A DNA stretch of 64,000 nucleotides from the NCBI GenBank assembly GCA_013115145.1, contig JAAPAO010000057.1, positions 1-64,000 of the forward strand, read 5' to 3'. The translations under genes were made by a program, and so were the position numbers. The notes under the pieces are model-generated. The model saw nothing but the letters and a program-made list of their open reading frames with translations. It was not told the DNA's origin and did not search any database. Positions 1-13,175 of the stretch are shown one piece after another. Positions within the stretch are counted from its first letter, which is position 1. Each line of letters starts with the position of its first letter. Origin of the DNA: Perkinsus chesapeaki (Eukaryota; Perkinsozoa; Perkinsida; Perkinsidae).

Positions 1-554
1 AACATATTTCATATGTTATGGTAAGCTCACTCTAGCTCCAACGCCTGCTGTATTGACGAATGAATTGCGGAGAGGAACACCTTATTGAAGGAATCATTGC
101 CGCCTGACAGTCTTCGGCGGATAAAGGAGCTTATGAGGGAAAATCTTCCGCCTGAGAAAGGTAGACAGTCGATTGACCGAAGTGAGATGGACCTACTAGT
201 GGGAGATAATGTGACTTTCGCAAACTCGCACAGGGACGCCCGAACGAGGAGCAAGTCACGAAGTGATGCGAGGCACACGGACAGCCTTCGAGATTTGAAC
301 ATGATAACCAATCCAAGAGAGACATCATCTCCTGGTTGGATATCTAAGCAAACATATAGTGCAGGAAGCAGGCGGAGGCGGCTTACTCCAACTATTATCG
401 AACGTATGGAGTACCGCTACCAAATCACATAGGGGTGCTTGGCTTGAGTGACCAGGTAATAACGAACCCGATGCTGTTGGGCCTCCGCCAGACCAGGAGA
501 GGATTGGGCCTCTGAAGCACGCAGATCGACAAAATAGGATGCTTATTTCATAGC
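1..554. other. Window start; no confident gene
   Basis: There is an open frame on + from 85 to 432 (115 codons, Arg/Ser-rich) and an overlapping one on - from 311 to 27. The + frame reads more like the 3' end of a gene entering from outside the window, with charged residues and no long hydrophobic runs. I recognise no domain in either and cannot choose between them. The downstream orphan gene on - ends at 555. Confidence 0.3.
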
Positions 555-2697
555 TTACTTTTTGGCAGAGATGACCCTCAAGACGCGAGACACACGACCG
601 CCACCCTTCTGATGGAATTTAGCGACTAGGATACCTCGAGATAGCGCTCCGACTGCCTTCTCTGTGCCAATCTGTTATGTGAGATATCCACCTACGAGTT
701 CTAGACTCGAGTGGTTCACCTTAGAGCCGTTGGTATTGTCAGCAGCTTTTCTGGCCTTTTCACGAACCATCCAAAGTTCACTACCGGAGAGGCTCCTCGG
801 ACGGTTCTTGCAGCCATTCTGCGCCAGAACTCGAAGAGCTGACTTGGCCTGAGCAGAAACAAGCCGCAGAATGGCATACATAACGGGGCTGAAACCAAGG
901 TGGAATGTGGAAGCCTAGATACAGATAATATTTCAAAGTACGTGACTCCCCACTGGGAGTGTTCGCACCCGGCTGGTGAGCTATATAAGATCACATAACG
1001 GTCGATACAATACAAGATAGTATACTACATGCCTGTGCATAACCCTCCTCAAGGATGATGCAATGATAAGACCTCGTGCGCCACTAATGGACGTTGCTCT
1101 ATCTCCCTTTAGTGCCGCAACACCAATTCTGGTTGATCTTTGCAGGACCCGACTGAGTATGTTCACGATATGAACCGATGAAGCGATGTGCTTAGTAGCG
1201 GGAAGGTTGGTGCCTATCACTGAGGCGATAGACACTGTAGGCTGAGACACTGCGACTCACCATTAGACACCAGTAGTCTCATGAAAGCCTGTCTCACGAT
1301 CTTGTCGACAAAGTAGTTCAAGTTCAACACCAAGCCTCGAACCGCGCTCCTGCTATTTTTCGCAGCGGTGTTCCAACCTCCTGAAAAGACTGTACCGTCG
1401 AGCTTATATGAGGCACGCCATATAGAGCAAAACTTGCACTAGATCTTTCACCCTGGAGCAGCACCATACCAAACATGAAGAAATTCACATTGTTGAGGGA
1501 ATTAGGTATTGCAGCATTGCTCGCCTTACTCAGAACGTTCTTAAGTAGCCGTCTGGTGACACGATTAAACTCCTTAGGTTCCATGGCACTGAGGACGCTA
1601 TAGAGCCGCCTAGTCCTTGATCTATCCAGGATAGTGCACAAGACCTATCGACAATAAAGGTTGTGACGATCTCACGCACGAGATTTGCTGGCTTACTGTT
1701 AACCTGTCTGCTTGACAAGTCGTTCCTGTGTGACCGGCTTCCCTGAGATATCGAGTAGAGATTGTTATGACTTGAGCGATTGTGCCATAAGACGCCTGAA
1801 GTCATATGCTGGCACAGCCCGAGAAAAGGGATTATCTCACTTGAATGGCAGACTTCCGAGGGTCTAGGCTGACTGGAGCGAGCGCCCGAAAACAGGACCA
1901 GGCACGACGGAGTTCTCGATGAACCTACACAACACTGCTGTGACAACAGCTCATGAGCAGAATCAGCAAGTCCGATCTTATTCTTTCGAGAGTGTGGTCT
2001 TAAACGACTTAAGCCTTATCAGAAATGGATCTTACCAAGTCGTCAAGCATCCTCGACAGAGCTCTAATGGAGGCTCGTCGATGACGGACAGTCATTGACC
2101 AACATTTTAATATCCGCTTCGCATCAGTCATGGCATTTCGATGGGTTCCCATCAAGCTCGATATAGCTGAAACGGCCCCATTAACAAAGTATAGAAAGAT
2201 GGATAAGACGACCTTTGCTAACTGTTGAGTGATAAAGTGTCAACAGAGTTCGCCTACCCCTCCTTACAGCAATCATCATGCGATGAGTCGGTGCCCCCAC
2301 AGAATGTAGACCTATCGTCCTCAGCTTCCCTGCTCATCTCTCTCCATCTACTGAGGACTGCGTGCAAGCTTCTATGCACTTGCTCTCGACCAGTAGCTCT
2401 CGCCAGTAACTGCACCAGTCGTTCTTCTCTTGAAGGGCGCACCTGTGAACAGTGAGAGAAAAGCCGCGAAAGCAATCCTACGGTGGCAAGTGTAGATGCC
2501 ATTCGAGCGCTGTAGGTCCTAGACCAGCTCTTCAAGTGGGCTAACCCGACACGCAAACCAGGCTCGCAAACAAAGCGCCAGATGGCCTCAACCAGCTCGT
2601 CTGAAACGGACAACGCTTGTGCGTCGGGAGGCGTGAAACTGAGGATGGCTATTACGGACATAACCAGGATCAGGCAACGATAGACAACGTAGCTCAT
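555..2697 (-). CDS. Orphan multi-exon protein with predicted signal peptide
   Basis: I do not recognise this family. The first exon starts at 2697 with a short basic stretch, a hydrophobic core of about 15 residues and an Ala-x-Ala-like cleavage site near residue 28, so the product looks secreted or ER-targeted. Stretches that read as coding, joined by plausible short GT-AG introns, continue to about 2020, through roughly 1950-1640, 1640-1330 and 1250-1000, and then 880-690. The last join is clear: a 48-nt intron links a Lys/Asn-rich stretch to a basic C-terminus ending in two lysines at the stop 555-557. The protein is rich in Leu, Ala, Ser and Arg and looks helical. Internal exon borders between 1950 and 900 are only partly resolved, so the product length is uncertain. 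It could be an alveolate-specific secreted protein. Function is unknown. Confidence 0.45.
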
Positions 2698-3191
2698 GTA
2701 GTGATCTTCTCAGCTGCAGCTTTTTCCAGGCTGAGGCCAGTTTAATTGCTAGATATGCAGATCTACACATGGATAGGCTGATGGGAGCAGGGCCACAGCA
2801 CAAAGTACCCGGTGAAATGCAAATTGCCATGTTCGATTCCAGTAGTGGATAGCATCGAAAATGGCACTTGCAAGAACTGAGAGACGACACGGCTTAGATT
2901 GATAGAAAGCGAATTGACACAACTAAAGGCACACAAATCGAAGCCTTAAGGTGATCCATATCAGATAATCAAACGATCTACGACTGTTACTCATTACACA
3001 GTGACACTGTTGAACGTGTTCCAGTAATCAATGGGTAGAGGGAATTCAATGAGGAGAACGGACTGTGGCGAGATCCAAGCTACCAAGGCATTGCAGAAAG
3101 CAAACCAGTGCTCAGATATAATAGCCATCAAGTCACAGTCCTGATGTAGTGATAGAGTAATACATAATAACATAGCAGCTTAATAGTGTTT
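2698..3191. other. Intergenic, between orphan gene and mutase copy 1
   Basis: About 490 bases separate the putative 5' end of the orphan gene on - from the 3' end of phosphoglycerate mutase copy 1. I see no convincing open frame, RNA gene or repeat. It should hold the orphan promoter and the mutase 3' UTR, but no motif can be named. Confidence 0.4.
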
Positions 3192-5168
3192 TTAACTTGT
3201 GAACTCGATAAGAGATTTTCGATACTCTGAAGGTTGTTCATATCCTAGAAGGTTGCAGAGAGAGGCAGCGACGTTTGTCAAACCAGCAACGGGCTCTTCG
3301 ATGTTGGGATCTTGAGTCGGGTTCACCGTGTATCTTCCGTTGCCTAAAAAATCACTCAGAGAAACCCGAGAAGCCGAAGTAGCTTACAGTTTGGATCCAC
3401 GATGAGGAACGGCACCGCGTTAAGAGTATGGCTAGTCTTAATGTTACCCTTCTTATCCTTCATCTCCTCACAGTTACCATGATCGGCAGTAATGACGACG
3501 ATACCGTTCTTGGCGGTCACCTGAACGGGGGAAAAATGAATGAAACCGAGAGAACCTGCATCATGCGATACGAGTACTTACAGCATCAACCATCTTCTTG
3601 ACACACTCGTCAATGACACCGACGGTCTCGATGGTTTGGGGGATAAGACCGGTGTGGCCAACCATATCACCGTTAGCGAGGTTGACGCGATAGAACTTGA
3701 AGTCACCCTTGTTGACGGCATCTACGACCTTGTCAGTAACCTCACGAGCCTTCATGGCAGGGTTGTACTGAATGGCGTCATTGGGCTCTGAAGTAACCTC
3801 CTCGTAGAGCTCCATCTTGGGGTCGAGATATCCAGAACGGTTACCGTTCCAGAAGAAGGTAACATGACCGAACTTGTGGGTCTCAGCACAAGCGTACATG
3901 TTCACATTTTGAGCCAACATGTACTCGGACAAGACTCGTGATATGTCTGGATTAGGCACGAGCGACTGCTTTGGAATCATAAGGTCGTTGTCGTATATCA
4001 GCATACCGTAGTAGTCGACCTTGGGGGCATTGCGGCGATCGAAGTCATTGAAGTCGGGCTCAGTGAAGGCACGACTCATCTGGATGGCGCGATCGCCACG
4101 GAAGTTGAAGCAGATGACCACATCGTTATCCTTGATGGGTCCGACAGGTTTGCCGTTATCGTCAACAATGACGAAGGGGGGATAGTTCTGATCGGTCTTC
4201 TCGGGGAACATCTTACGGCACTCCTCGACAGCGGTGTTGGCGTCCTTATATTTTCCAACCCATCCTCTGTCACACTCGGGGTTGATGGCGGGATCAACAA
4301 TACCAAAGCACATAGCATCATAACCTCTCTTAACGATGTTCCAGTCAGAGTTATAACGATCCATAGTAACCTGCATACGTCCGCCACCGGAAGCAATCTT
4401 GTAGTTGGGACCGCACTCCTTCAAGCACTTCTCAAGGCGAGTGATATAGGTGGGGGCGGACATGGCTCCGACATCACGACCATCAGTCAAGATGTGAATG
4501 CGAACGTCGGTAACACCCTCCTTGGCCATTTGCTTCAATATCTTTTCCACATGTCCAATGTGAGAATGGATATTTCCGTCAGAAAGGAGACCGAACATAT
4601 GAAGGGTGCGTCCAGTGCCATCCTTAAGCTCATCAACAATGTGAGTGAAGTTCTTGGACTTAAATAGGGAGCCGTCCTCGATAGATACGTTTACCAACTT
4701 CGCGCCTAACAAAGAATTCTATGGAATGCTGATTTGAGATTCTGCCACCACCCACCTTGAGCGACCAATTGACCACATCCAAGGGCATTGTGCCCCACCT
4801 CGGAGTTTCCCATGTCATCATCGCTTGGCAGCCCCACCGCCATACCATGGGCCTTGAGAGTGCAGTAAAGATGCTTAGCGTAGGCCTGTAACAAAGAACA
4901 AATCAAGAAGTTAGTAAATAGGCCGACAGTTAGCCATAAAGGTTGGCGAAGACTAATGGAGTGAGCAACAATATTAATAAAACCAGCCTGCGAGACCCTC
5001 TCAACTCACATCATGGCGAAGTCCGAGCATGTAAGTAGGATCGGCTAGATAGACACAATCGCTGTCATTTTTGTGGCCGATGCCAAAACCGTCAAGCACA
5101 ATAACCAACAAAGGGCCCTCGGGACCGGAATAGTTAGGCAAGGGCTTCAGCTTGAAATCTTTGGACAT
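3192..5168 (-). CDS. 2,3-bisphosphoglycerate-independent phosphoglycerate mutase, copy 1
   Basis: This enzyme interconverts 3- and 2-phosphoglycerate in glycolysis and gluconeogenesis, using two metal ions and a phosphoserine intermediate. Five exons (5168-5010, 4885-4756, 4705-3582, 3520-3388, 3343-3192) splice cleanly across introns of 124, 50, 61 and 44 nt. The product carries the N-terminal metal motif VLDGFG, the active-serine motif MGNSEVGH, and the C-terminal metal motif [10 protein letters not shown], at about the normal family length. It lies head-to-tail with copy 2, 364 bases away. Exon 3 is almost identical to copy 2 at the DNA level while exons 1, 2 and 5 have clearly diverged. 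Copy 1 has two C-terminal introns that copy 2 lacks. No break is visible, so both copies may be functional. Confidence 0.92.
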
Positions 5169-5532
5169 TTTCAAGATTGCTGATCTCCTGTGTCAACTGA
5201 CGATAAAGCACCAAATCCCCTCGAGATCGAACCAATTGAGCAACACAAAGCCAGACCTTATCGCCTTCTAAAGCAAACTAGTTCGCGTTTCTCCTCACTG
5301 AGGATATTCACGCGGAACTGGTATAGATGTTATATGAAGTAAGCGTATGTCTTAGACAGTAAAAGGAACACATCAGTCAAGGAACGAAGCATTGATGAGT
5401 AACAATAATCTGAATGATTAACATATACGCACCTTCTCCATTAGGAACCGACGATGATCTGAGCGGAGGCCCAAGGCTCTATCTAGAGACGCCGTTGAGC
5501 ACTCCTGAAGGCTACAAATGTCACCAAACAAT
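5169..5532. other. Spacer between the tandem phosphoglycerate mutases
   Basis: These 364 bases lie between the start codon of copy 1 and the stop codon of copy 2, both on -. They must contain the copy 1 promoter and the copy 2 3' UTR. I see no open frame of note and no recognisable motif. Confidence 0.5.
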
Positions 5533-7328
5533 TTACTCCTGGAACTTAAGGAGAGACTTGCGGTACATCGAGGGCTGCTCGTAACCAAGAAGGTTGCAAA
5601 GAGTAGCAGCAACATTGGTGATACCGGCAACAGGCTCGACAATGGTAGGATCCTGAGTGGGGTCGACAACGTACTGATCGTTGCAGTTGGGATCAACAAT
5701 GATGAAGGGAATGGCGTTAAGAGTATGGCTAGTCTTAATGTTACCCTTCTTGTCCTTCATCTCCTCACAGTTACCGTGGTCGGCAGTAATGACGACGATA
5801 CCGTTCTTGGCGGTGACAGTCTCAACCATCTTCTTGACACACTCGTCAATGACACCGACGGTCTCGATGGTTTGGGGGATAAGACCGGTGTGGCCAACCA
5901 TATCACCGTTAGCGAGGTTGACGCGATAGAACTTGAAGTCACCCTTGTTGACGGCATCTACGACCTTGTCAGTAACCTCACGAGCCTTCATGGCAGGGTT
6001 GTACTGAATGGCGTCATTAGACTCGGAAGTAACCTCCTCGTAGAGCTCCATCTTGGGGTCGAGATATCCAGAACGGTTACCGTTCCAGAAGAAGGTAACA
6101 TGACCGAACTTGTGGGTCTCAGCGCAAGCGTACATCTTGACCCTCTGGGCCAACATGTACTCGGAGAGAACATGAGTAATATCCGGGTTGGGGGCAAGAG
6201 ACTGCTTGGGGATCATCTGATCGTTATCGTATATCAACATACCGTAGTAGTCGACCTTGGGGGCGTTACGGCGATCGAAGCAATCGAAGTCGGGCTCAGT
6301 GAAGGCACGACTGATCTGGATAGAACGATCACCACGGAAGTTGAAGCAGATGACAACATCGTTATCCTTGATGGGTCCGACAGGTTTGCCGTTATCGTCA
6401 ACAATGACGAAGGGAGGATAGTTCTGATCGGTCTTCTCGGGGAACATCTTACGGCACTCCTCGACAGCGGTGTTGGCATCCTTGTACATACCAGTCCAGC
6501 CCTTAGCGCACTCGGGGTTGATGGCGGGATCAACAATACCAAAGCACATAGCATCATAACCTCTCTTAACAATGTTCCAGTCGGAGTTATAACGATCCAT
6601 AGTAACCTGCATACGTCCGCCACCGGAAGCAATCTTGTAGTTGGGACCGCACTCCTTCAAGCACTTCTCAAGACGAGCGATATAGGTGGGGGCGGACATG
6701 GCTCCGACATCACGACCATCAGTCAAGATGTGAATGCGAACGTCGGTAACACCCTCCTTGGCCATCTGCTTGCAAATCTTCTCAACGTGGTCAATGTTGG
6801 AGTGAATGTTGCCGTCAGAAAGGAGACCGAACATATGAAGGGTGCGTCCAGTGCCATCCTTAAGCTCATCAACAATGTGAGTGAAGTTCTTGGACTTGAA
6901 CATGGAACCATCGTTGATGGAGTTGGCAACGAGCTTCGCACCTTCAAAAAGAGCAATGGTAACAGATTGGCAGTTATTGTCAAAGCTTACCCTGGGCAAT
7001 CAACTGACCGCAACCAAGAGCGTTATGGCCGACTTCGGAGTTTCCCATGTCGCCATCGCTGGGGAGGCCGACGGCGGTACCGTGAGCCTTCAACGAGCAG
7101 TAGAGATGCTTGGCGTTGGCCTGAACACGAGCGATTAGAGATAGTGAAAGATTAGACATCGAGGCCTACATCACTGGCGAGCTTCTCCATGTAAGTGGGA
7201 TCGGCAAGATGAACGCAATCGCTATCATCTTGACGGCCGAGTCCATAACCATCGAGAACGATGGTTAAGAGAGGTCCCTGACATCCCTTGAAGTTGGGGA
7301 GATGCTTAAGAGTGTACTCGCTAGACAT
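5533..7328 (-). CDS. 2,3-bisphosphoglycerate-independent phosphoglycerate mutase, copy 2
   Basis: Second tandem copy of the cofactor-independent mutase, with three exons: 7328-7170, 7120-6991 and 6941-5533. Both introns are 49 nt. The start is the ATG at 7328, giving an N-terminus that aligns with copy 1 (LPNF/LPNY, then VLDGYG). The active-serine motif MGNSEVGH spans exon 2, and the metal motifs DGRDVGAMS and [10 protein letters not shown] are present in exon 3, so the catalytic set looks complete. Relative to copy 1 the last two introns are absent, so the C-terminal third is one exon. This may be intron loss here or gain in copy 1. The opposite strand has a 545-codon open frame that is only an antisense shadow of this gene. 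Confidence 0.94.
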
Positions 7329-8141
7329 TACTGAAAAAGAATTAACTACAACACCAAAATTGCGAATCCACATTCCACGAGCATTCGATCGATTTGCACG
7401 AGCCGGTCACGTTATCGACGTTTTATGCATCTTGCACGCTCGACCTAAAGATACTCTTATAATGGTCACTCGCTACAAACGTAACTGAAAGATCTACACT
7501 TAAGCTAGGATTCTTAGGACCATGACTTGCGCTCAGCCTAATGAGCTTAAAAGCTAAACATAACACATCAGCCTTACACAACCTTGAAATGCGTGCCGAA
7601 GAGACTTCGGACGCACAAGTTCTACTGTGGCTACTATAGAAAGGTATACGAAAATTGTATCACGAGATCCATCAGACTGATCACTAACGTAGTATCGGGA
7701 AAGAAGACAAGCTTAGGAACTTCTTGTGGGTCCAATCGATGGATTTCAATACCGCGGGCGCCATTGCAATCGATTTTCTTTCTGACTTCTCTCATTCAAT
7801 GTGGGAGAGCGTCACACCCTCGGGTTTAGCGTAGTAGACTACTATGTTGGATGCTGCAGGCCTTGCTTGAATGATGCGAACGAAGCTCGCATCGATTGCG
7901 AGGCAGAATGAGGAGAAGCGTGAGAGGGAGAGACGCCGGAGCTGTCTAATATTGGCAATAAAGTGATTAAACCGGGAGGGAGAGATTCACAGTGCGACAT
8001 CTCTAAGTGTTCGCTGGAACGTGACAGTATTTTTTCGTAACTTTACTAAGCTATCTGCTCTAGAGTGTCGAGATAGCCACTATAACGCCCTCTCCTTATC
8101 GTTTTAATTCGGTTTAGTTAGACTAACTCCGACTTCCTCGC
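7329..8141. other. Divergent intergenic region, mutase copy 2 / katanin
   Basis: About 810 bases lie between two divergently transcribed genes, so both promoters are expected here. Short open frames occur (for example 7584-7829 on +) but show no recognisable domain. Part of the katanin 5' UTR, or a small non-homologous first exon, could lie in the last 150 bases. Confidence 0.4.
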
Positions 8142-9915
<1,774 letters not shown>

Positions 9916-9986
9916 TCTCAGAGGTGCCAAGTTTGTTTTGAGTTGAGTGGATCAAGTTGGGATGGCTTTTAGGTATTCTTGCCTCA

Positions 9987-11003
9987 ATGAGTGACGACGA
10001 GATCGCTTCGATCGCCAGCATTAGTGACATCGAGGACGACTTCCCCACCGATGAAGACGGCGACTTGAGCCCAATGGCCCAGCCTATCCCAGAGGCCATG
10101 GAGCAAGAATTGTCCGAAATCAAACTCGTCAGTACAGCACAAGAGATCCAGGACATTGAAGCGCCCAAGCAGGCAGTAGTGGTGCTAGATGCCTGGGATA
10201 AGGCCCTCGCCGCACGCATTAAGATGCAGCCCCTCCTCACGGACTCGGCACGAATGCCATGCGCGGCGGTCAAGGCTGAGCTAGCCGGAGATGGGGTTGA
10301 TGACGCTGCAGTTGATGAGGTCTCACGGAGACTCCTAGATCTGCAACTCGACGCTGCTGAGAAGATTCCTGATCTTCGAGACATAGCTGAGAGCCTTCGA
10401 GCTTTGGACAGGACAGCGATCTCTGAGGAAGAGGAGTGGGAGCAACTTATGAAGCCTATGAACGATGCTGTGAACTCCTTCTGCTTATCAGTGGCCGAGG
10501 AATGGCAGCAGAAGACGTCGCTCGGTGCTACCAAGACCAAGTTTCAGGCGTTTGATCGATCGCTTGGACGACAGCTTGAGAGTGCGGACCAGGCCGCTAG
10601 GTGCCATCCACGCAAGGGACATTTCGGTGCTAGGATCGGGGCACGGCTGGCTGAGGAAATCGACAAAGATCCTAATGCAGCCGATCCTGAGGTCTATGAT
10701 GACGCTGGGCTGTATGCCCTCATATTGAAGGACATCGTGAGCTCTCGAGAGGGCGGGGCTGCTGCAAAGAAGTTAGAGCGAGGGGTACAGCTGCATAAGG
10801 GGGTTGTGGATAGGAGAGCATCTAAGGGCCGAAAGCTTCGTTATAAGCCTATTGAAAAGCTGGCCCACTTCATGGCACCTCAAGATCTGGATGGACCTCA
10901 CGTTGACACTGGTATACCTCCTGAGGCATGCGAGTTCGATGATGAAACCATCGATCAACTTATCCGAGGAATGTTCGGTGGCCACGCCCAAGTATCCTCT
11001 TAA
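9987..11003 (+). CDS. BFR2: BFR2/AATF-like ribosome biogenesis factor (TRAUB domain)
   Basis: BFR2 (AATF in animals) is a nucleolar factor of the small-subunit processome needed for early 18S rRNA processing. An uninterrupted frame gives about 338 residues from the ATG at 9987; an in-frame ATG at 9957 is possible but adds a hydrophobic stretch unlike the family. Features in order: an acidic N-terminus; an AATF segment with the motif ALAARIKMQPLL; a segment with TKTKFQAFDRSL matching the family's conserved GAFNRS region; and the C-terminal TRAUB region with DRRASKGRKLRY, KLAHFMAP and the terminal IRGMFGG. It is shorter than most homologues because the acidic linkers are reduced. It is unusual here in having no visible intron. 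It lies just downstream of katanin on the same strand. Confidence 0.85.
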   Translation: MSDDEIASIASISDIEDDFPTDEDGDLSPMAQPIPEAMEQELSEIKLVSTAQEIQDIEAPKQAVVVLDAWDKALAARIKMQPLLTDSARMPCAAVKAELAGDGVDDAAVDEVSRRLLDLQLDAAEKIPDLRDIAESLRALDRTAISEEEEWEQLMKPMNDAVNSFCLSVAEEWQQKTSLGATKTKFQAFDRSLGRQLESADQAARCHPRKGHFGARIGARLAEEIDKDPNAADPEVYDDAGLYALILKDIVSSREGGAAAKKLERGVQLHKGVVDRRASKGRKLRYKPIEKLAHFMAPQDLDGPHVDTGIPPEACEFDDETIDQLIRGMFGGHAQVSS

Positions 11004-11094
11004 CAACGTCTGCTACCATCTGTTTCTATTACCACTGATCTAGTGCACTGTCGAGTTCGAGTTATAGGAGTTGCCAAAGTGTAGAGAAACACTA

Positions 11095-13175
11095 ATGTCG
11101 GTTATACCCGAGGGAAGTGATGACATCTCGCCTCTGGTGGCATTCTCGGACATTGATGCTGAGATATCAGAAGCCAGTAGGGGGATGGATAATAGTGATA
11201 AGACCAGTGGGAGAGTGGCGTCAAATGAGCCCGTCGATTAACGGCTGTAGCGAGTTTGTAGGGACTTCATGCGGATCTGGAGCATTCCGGCCCCCGACAT
11301 ACGCCCGTCTTTGCACAAGGTCTCTGAGGAAGTCCTAGGAATATTATAGCCTTTGCTGAAATAGCAATTCACTCTTAACCCGACTCTCTCATGGGAAGTA
11401 CTCTAGAAGTTCAATCAAGTTTCCTCCGGGACACTGCTGTCGGGGACGCTTAGTTGAAATACACTTGCTAGAACCCTTGTAGTATGGTATTACATTACAA
11501 AAGCTACAAAGTTACTAGGAGTCGCGGCTCGAACCGAAATCTCTGTGTCGGATTTTTAGAAAGAGCCCCGATAGTGGATCACTTCCATCTCCTCTCCCTC
11601 CTGGAGCAGTCTCTGCGCATGAAGCGTGCGGCCCTTCCCGATTCTCATCCTGTCGTAAGCCACGTCTGCTCGAGGATACCACTACAGCTTAGACAGGTCC
11701 TAGCGGCTATGAAGGACCTCTGCCTTGAGTGCAATGCTGCCGTACAAACATGGATGCGAGGTTGGTCGCATGGAACGATCGAGAGCCTGCAAACTCTGAA
11801 CAGCTCCACAACCCCCTGTGGCCCCGCCAGATAGCCCCCACACCTCCTTCGTCGATGTCCTCCAGCGGGCTGAGTATCTCAGTGAGGCACTTGGAACCAC
11901 TCCAGAGCTAAGCTTAACGTAACAATAAGAAATCCGGAGAGCCCATGTTACATTCAAAGCGGTCTACTTTGGTGTACAGGATTAACCCTACATGGCATCA
12001 GATACAATACCTTAGGGCTGTACTGCCGAGCATGTGGGAAGTTGAGAGCAGCACTGAAGTAGGCCACGAGAGGCTTTTATTCCAACTGTTTTTGTATTCG
12101 AACACACTGCCAAGGACACATTGGTAACGGTAGAGCACAGACTTTAGGATGTGACCTTTGAAAGTAGCTGCCCGTGTGTTACCGATAGTTAGAAATATCA
12201 CATCGTACAGTTAATATATAAGGGACGGGAATGCTCACCTTCCACCGCCGCCGCCAGATACTTCGAGAAGGCTTTGGCACTCAATCATCTAGAACAAGAG
12301 CCCCGCACAAAGCTTAACATGTCAGCGACTCAGTCCAGACTAGGAAAGTATGAGGCTGTTCGAGAGTGAGCTCGGAGCCTCAGACAGGCACCAAGAGGCG
12401 TTGCTGTACGCATGCGAGGCAGCCATGAAACTCTATGAAGGAATGACCGAAGAACTAGAAACTCAATTGCAAGGCACCAACAGGCAATCTGAGGTCTACA
12501 TACCCCTTCCCTCGTCAATGATCGAATTGCCGGTATTTACTGCACACTTGAAGCTCACCCGAATCCAGAAACCGCTTGTCAGAGATCGGAGACCACAGGC
12601 GCCGAGTCTGATCGGCTTTCGAGAGATCCTTTTAGGGTAGCTCTCATATAGTGTATCGGATAGCCCTTGACCAGGCTGCCGAGTCTGATACCCATAATGC
12701 ATCGCTACCTTCGGGATCCCAGTTTCGAGAAGGAGTTGTCTTGCTCGCCACAGCCTACCAGCATATGGCCGTCGAATACGAGTAAGGCTATAGTTCGGCA
12801 CGGGGTCGTATGTGAGAGCCAGATACATGGGAAAGCACGAGTCGTCTATCGCTTGCTATGGACAAGGCTTACGGTTGATCGAACAGTTAGTGCATTTAAG
12901 TATGTGTAAGCACCATCATGGTTCCCAGATACCTTGAGAAGGACTGCCCGATAGTTCCCCATCCGCTCGCAGTGGTTATAAATAAGGGAATAGAGTCTGT
13001 TCGAAAGAGCATGGAGATGCGGCCCACGAGTGATACTTCTGTGAAAATGGGAAACTTTGACGTTTGCCAAGATTCCCGTCGAAGCAGCAGCCGTGATGGA
13101 GATGACAAAGAGAAAAGTATCCGAGAAGTCTATGGCTCGAGCTCCCGAAGTTCAGTGAGAACTTTCCAAGGCTGA
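11095..13175 (+). CDS. Tetratricopeptide-repeat protein, unnamed family
   Basis: The protein begins at the ATG at 11095 with a Ser/Asp-rich segment. Later exons read through short introns (42 nt at about 11660-11700, 40 nt at about 12349, 41 nt at about 12783) and one longer intron of about 200 nt near 12055-12254. Spliced segments give clear TPR helices: LLEQSLRMKRAALPDSHPVV, then FVDVLQRAEYLSEALG, LYCRACGKLRAALKYFEKAL, RLGKHQEALLYACEAAM and MAVEYEYMGKHESSIACYGQ. TPRs form protein-binding superhelices. The partner here is unknown. The C-terminal part is Ser/Arg/Asp-rich and ends near 13175. Exact exon ends around 11200-11540 and 12490-12650 are not resolved. The repeat pattern resembles protist TPR proteins with kinesin-light-chain-like spacing, but no orthologue can be named. 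Confidence 0.65.

Noticed and set aside
5518-7155. A 545-codon open frame on + over the second mutase
   Set aside because: It is the antisense shadow of mutase copy 2. The - strand has all catalytic motifs and proper splice sites; the + frame is Val/Asn/Gly-rich with no domain.
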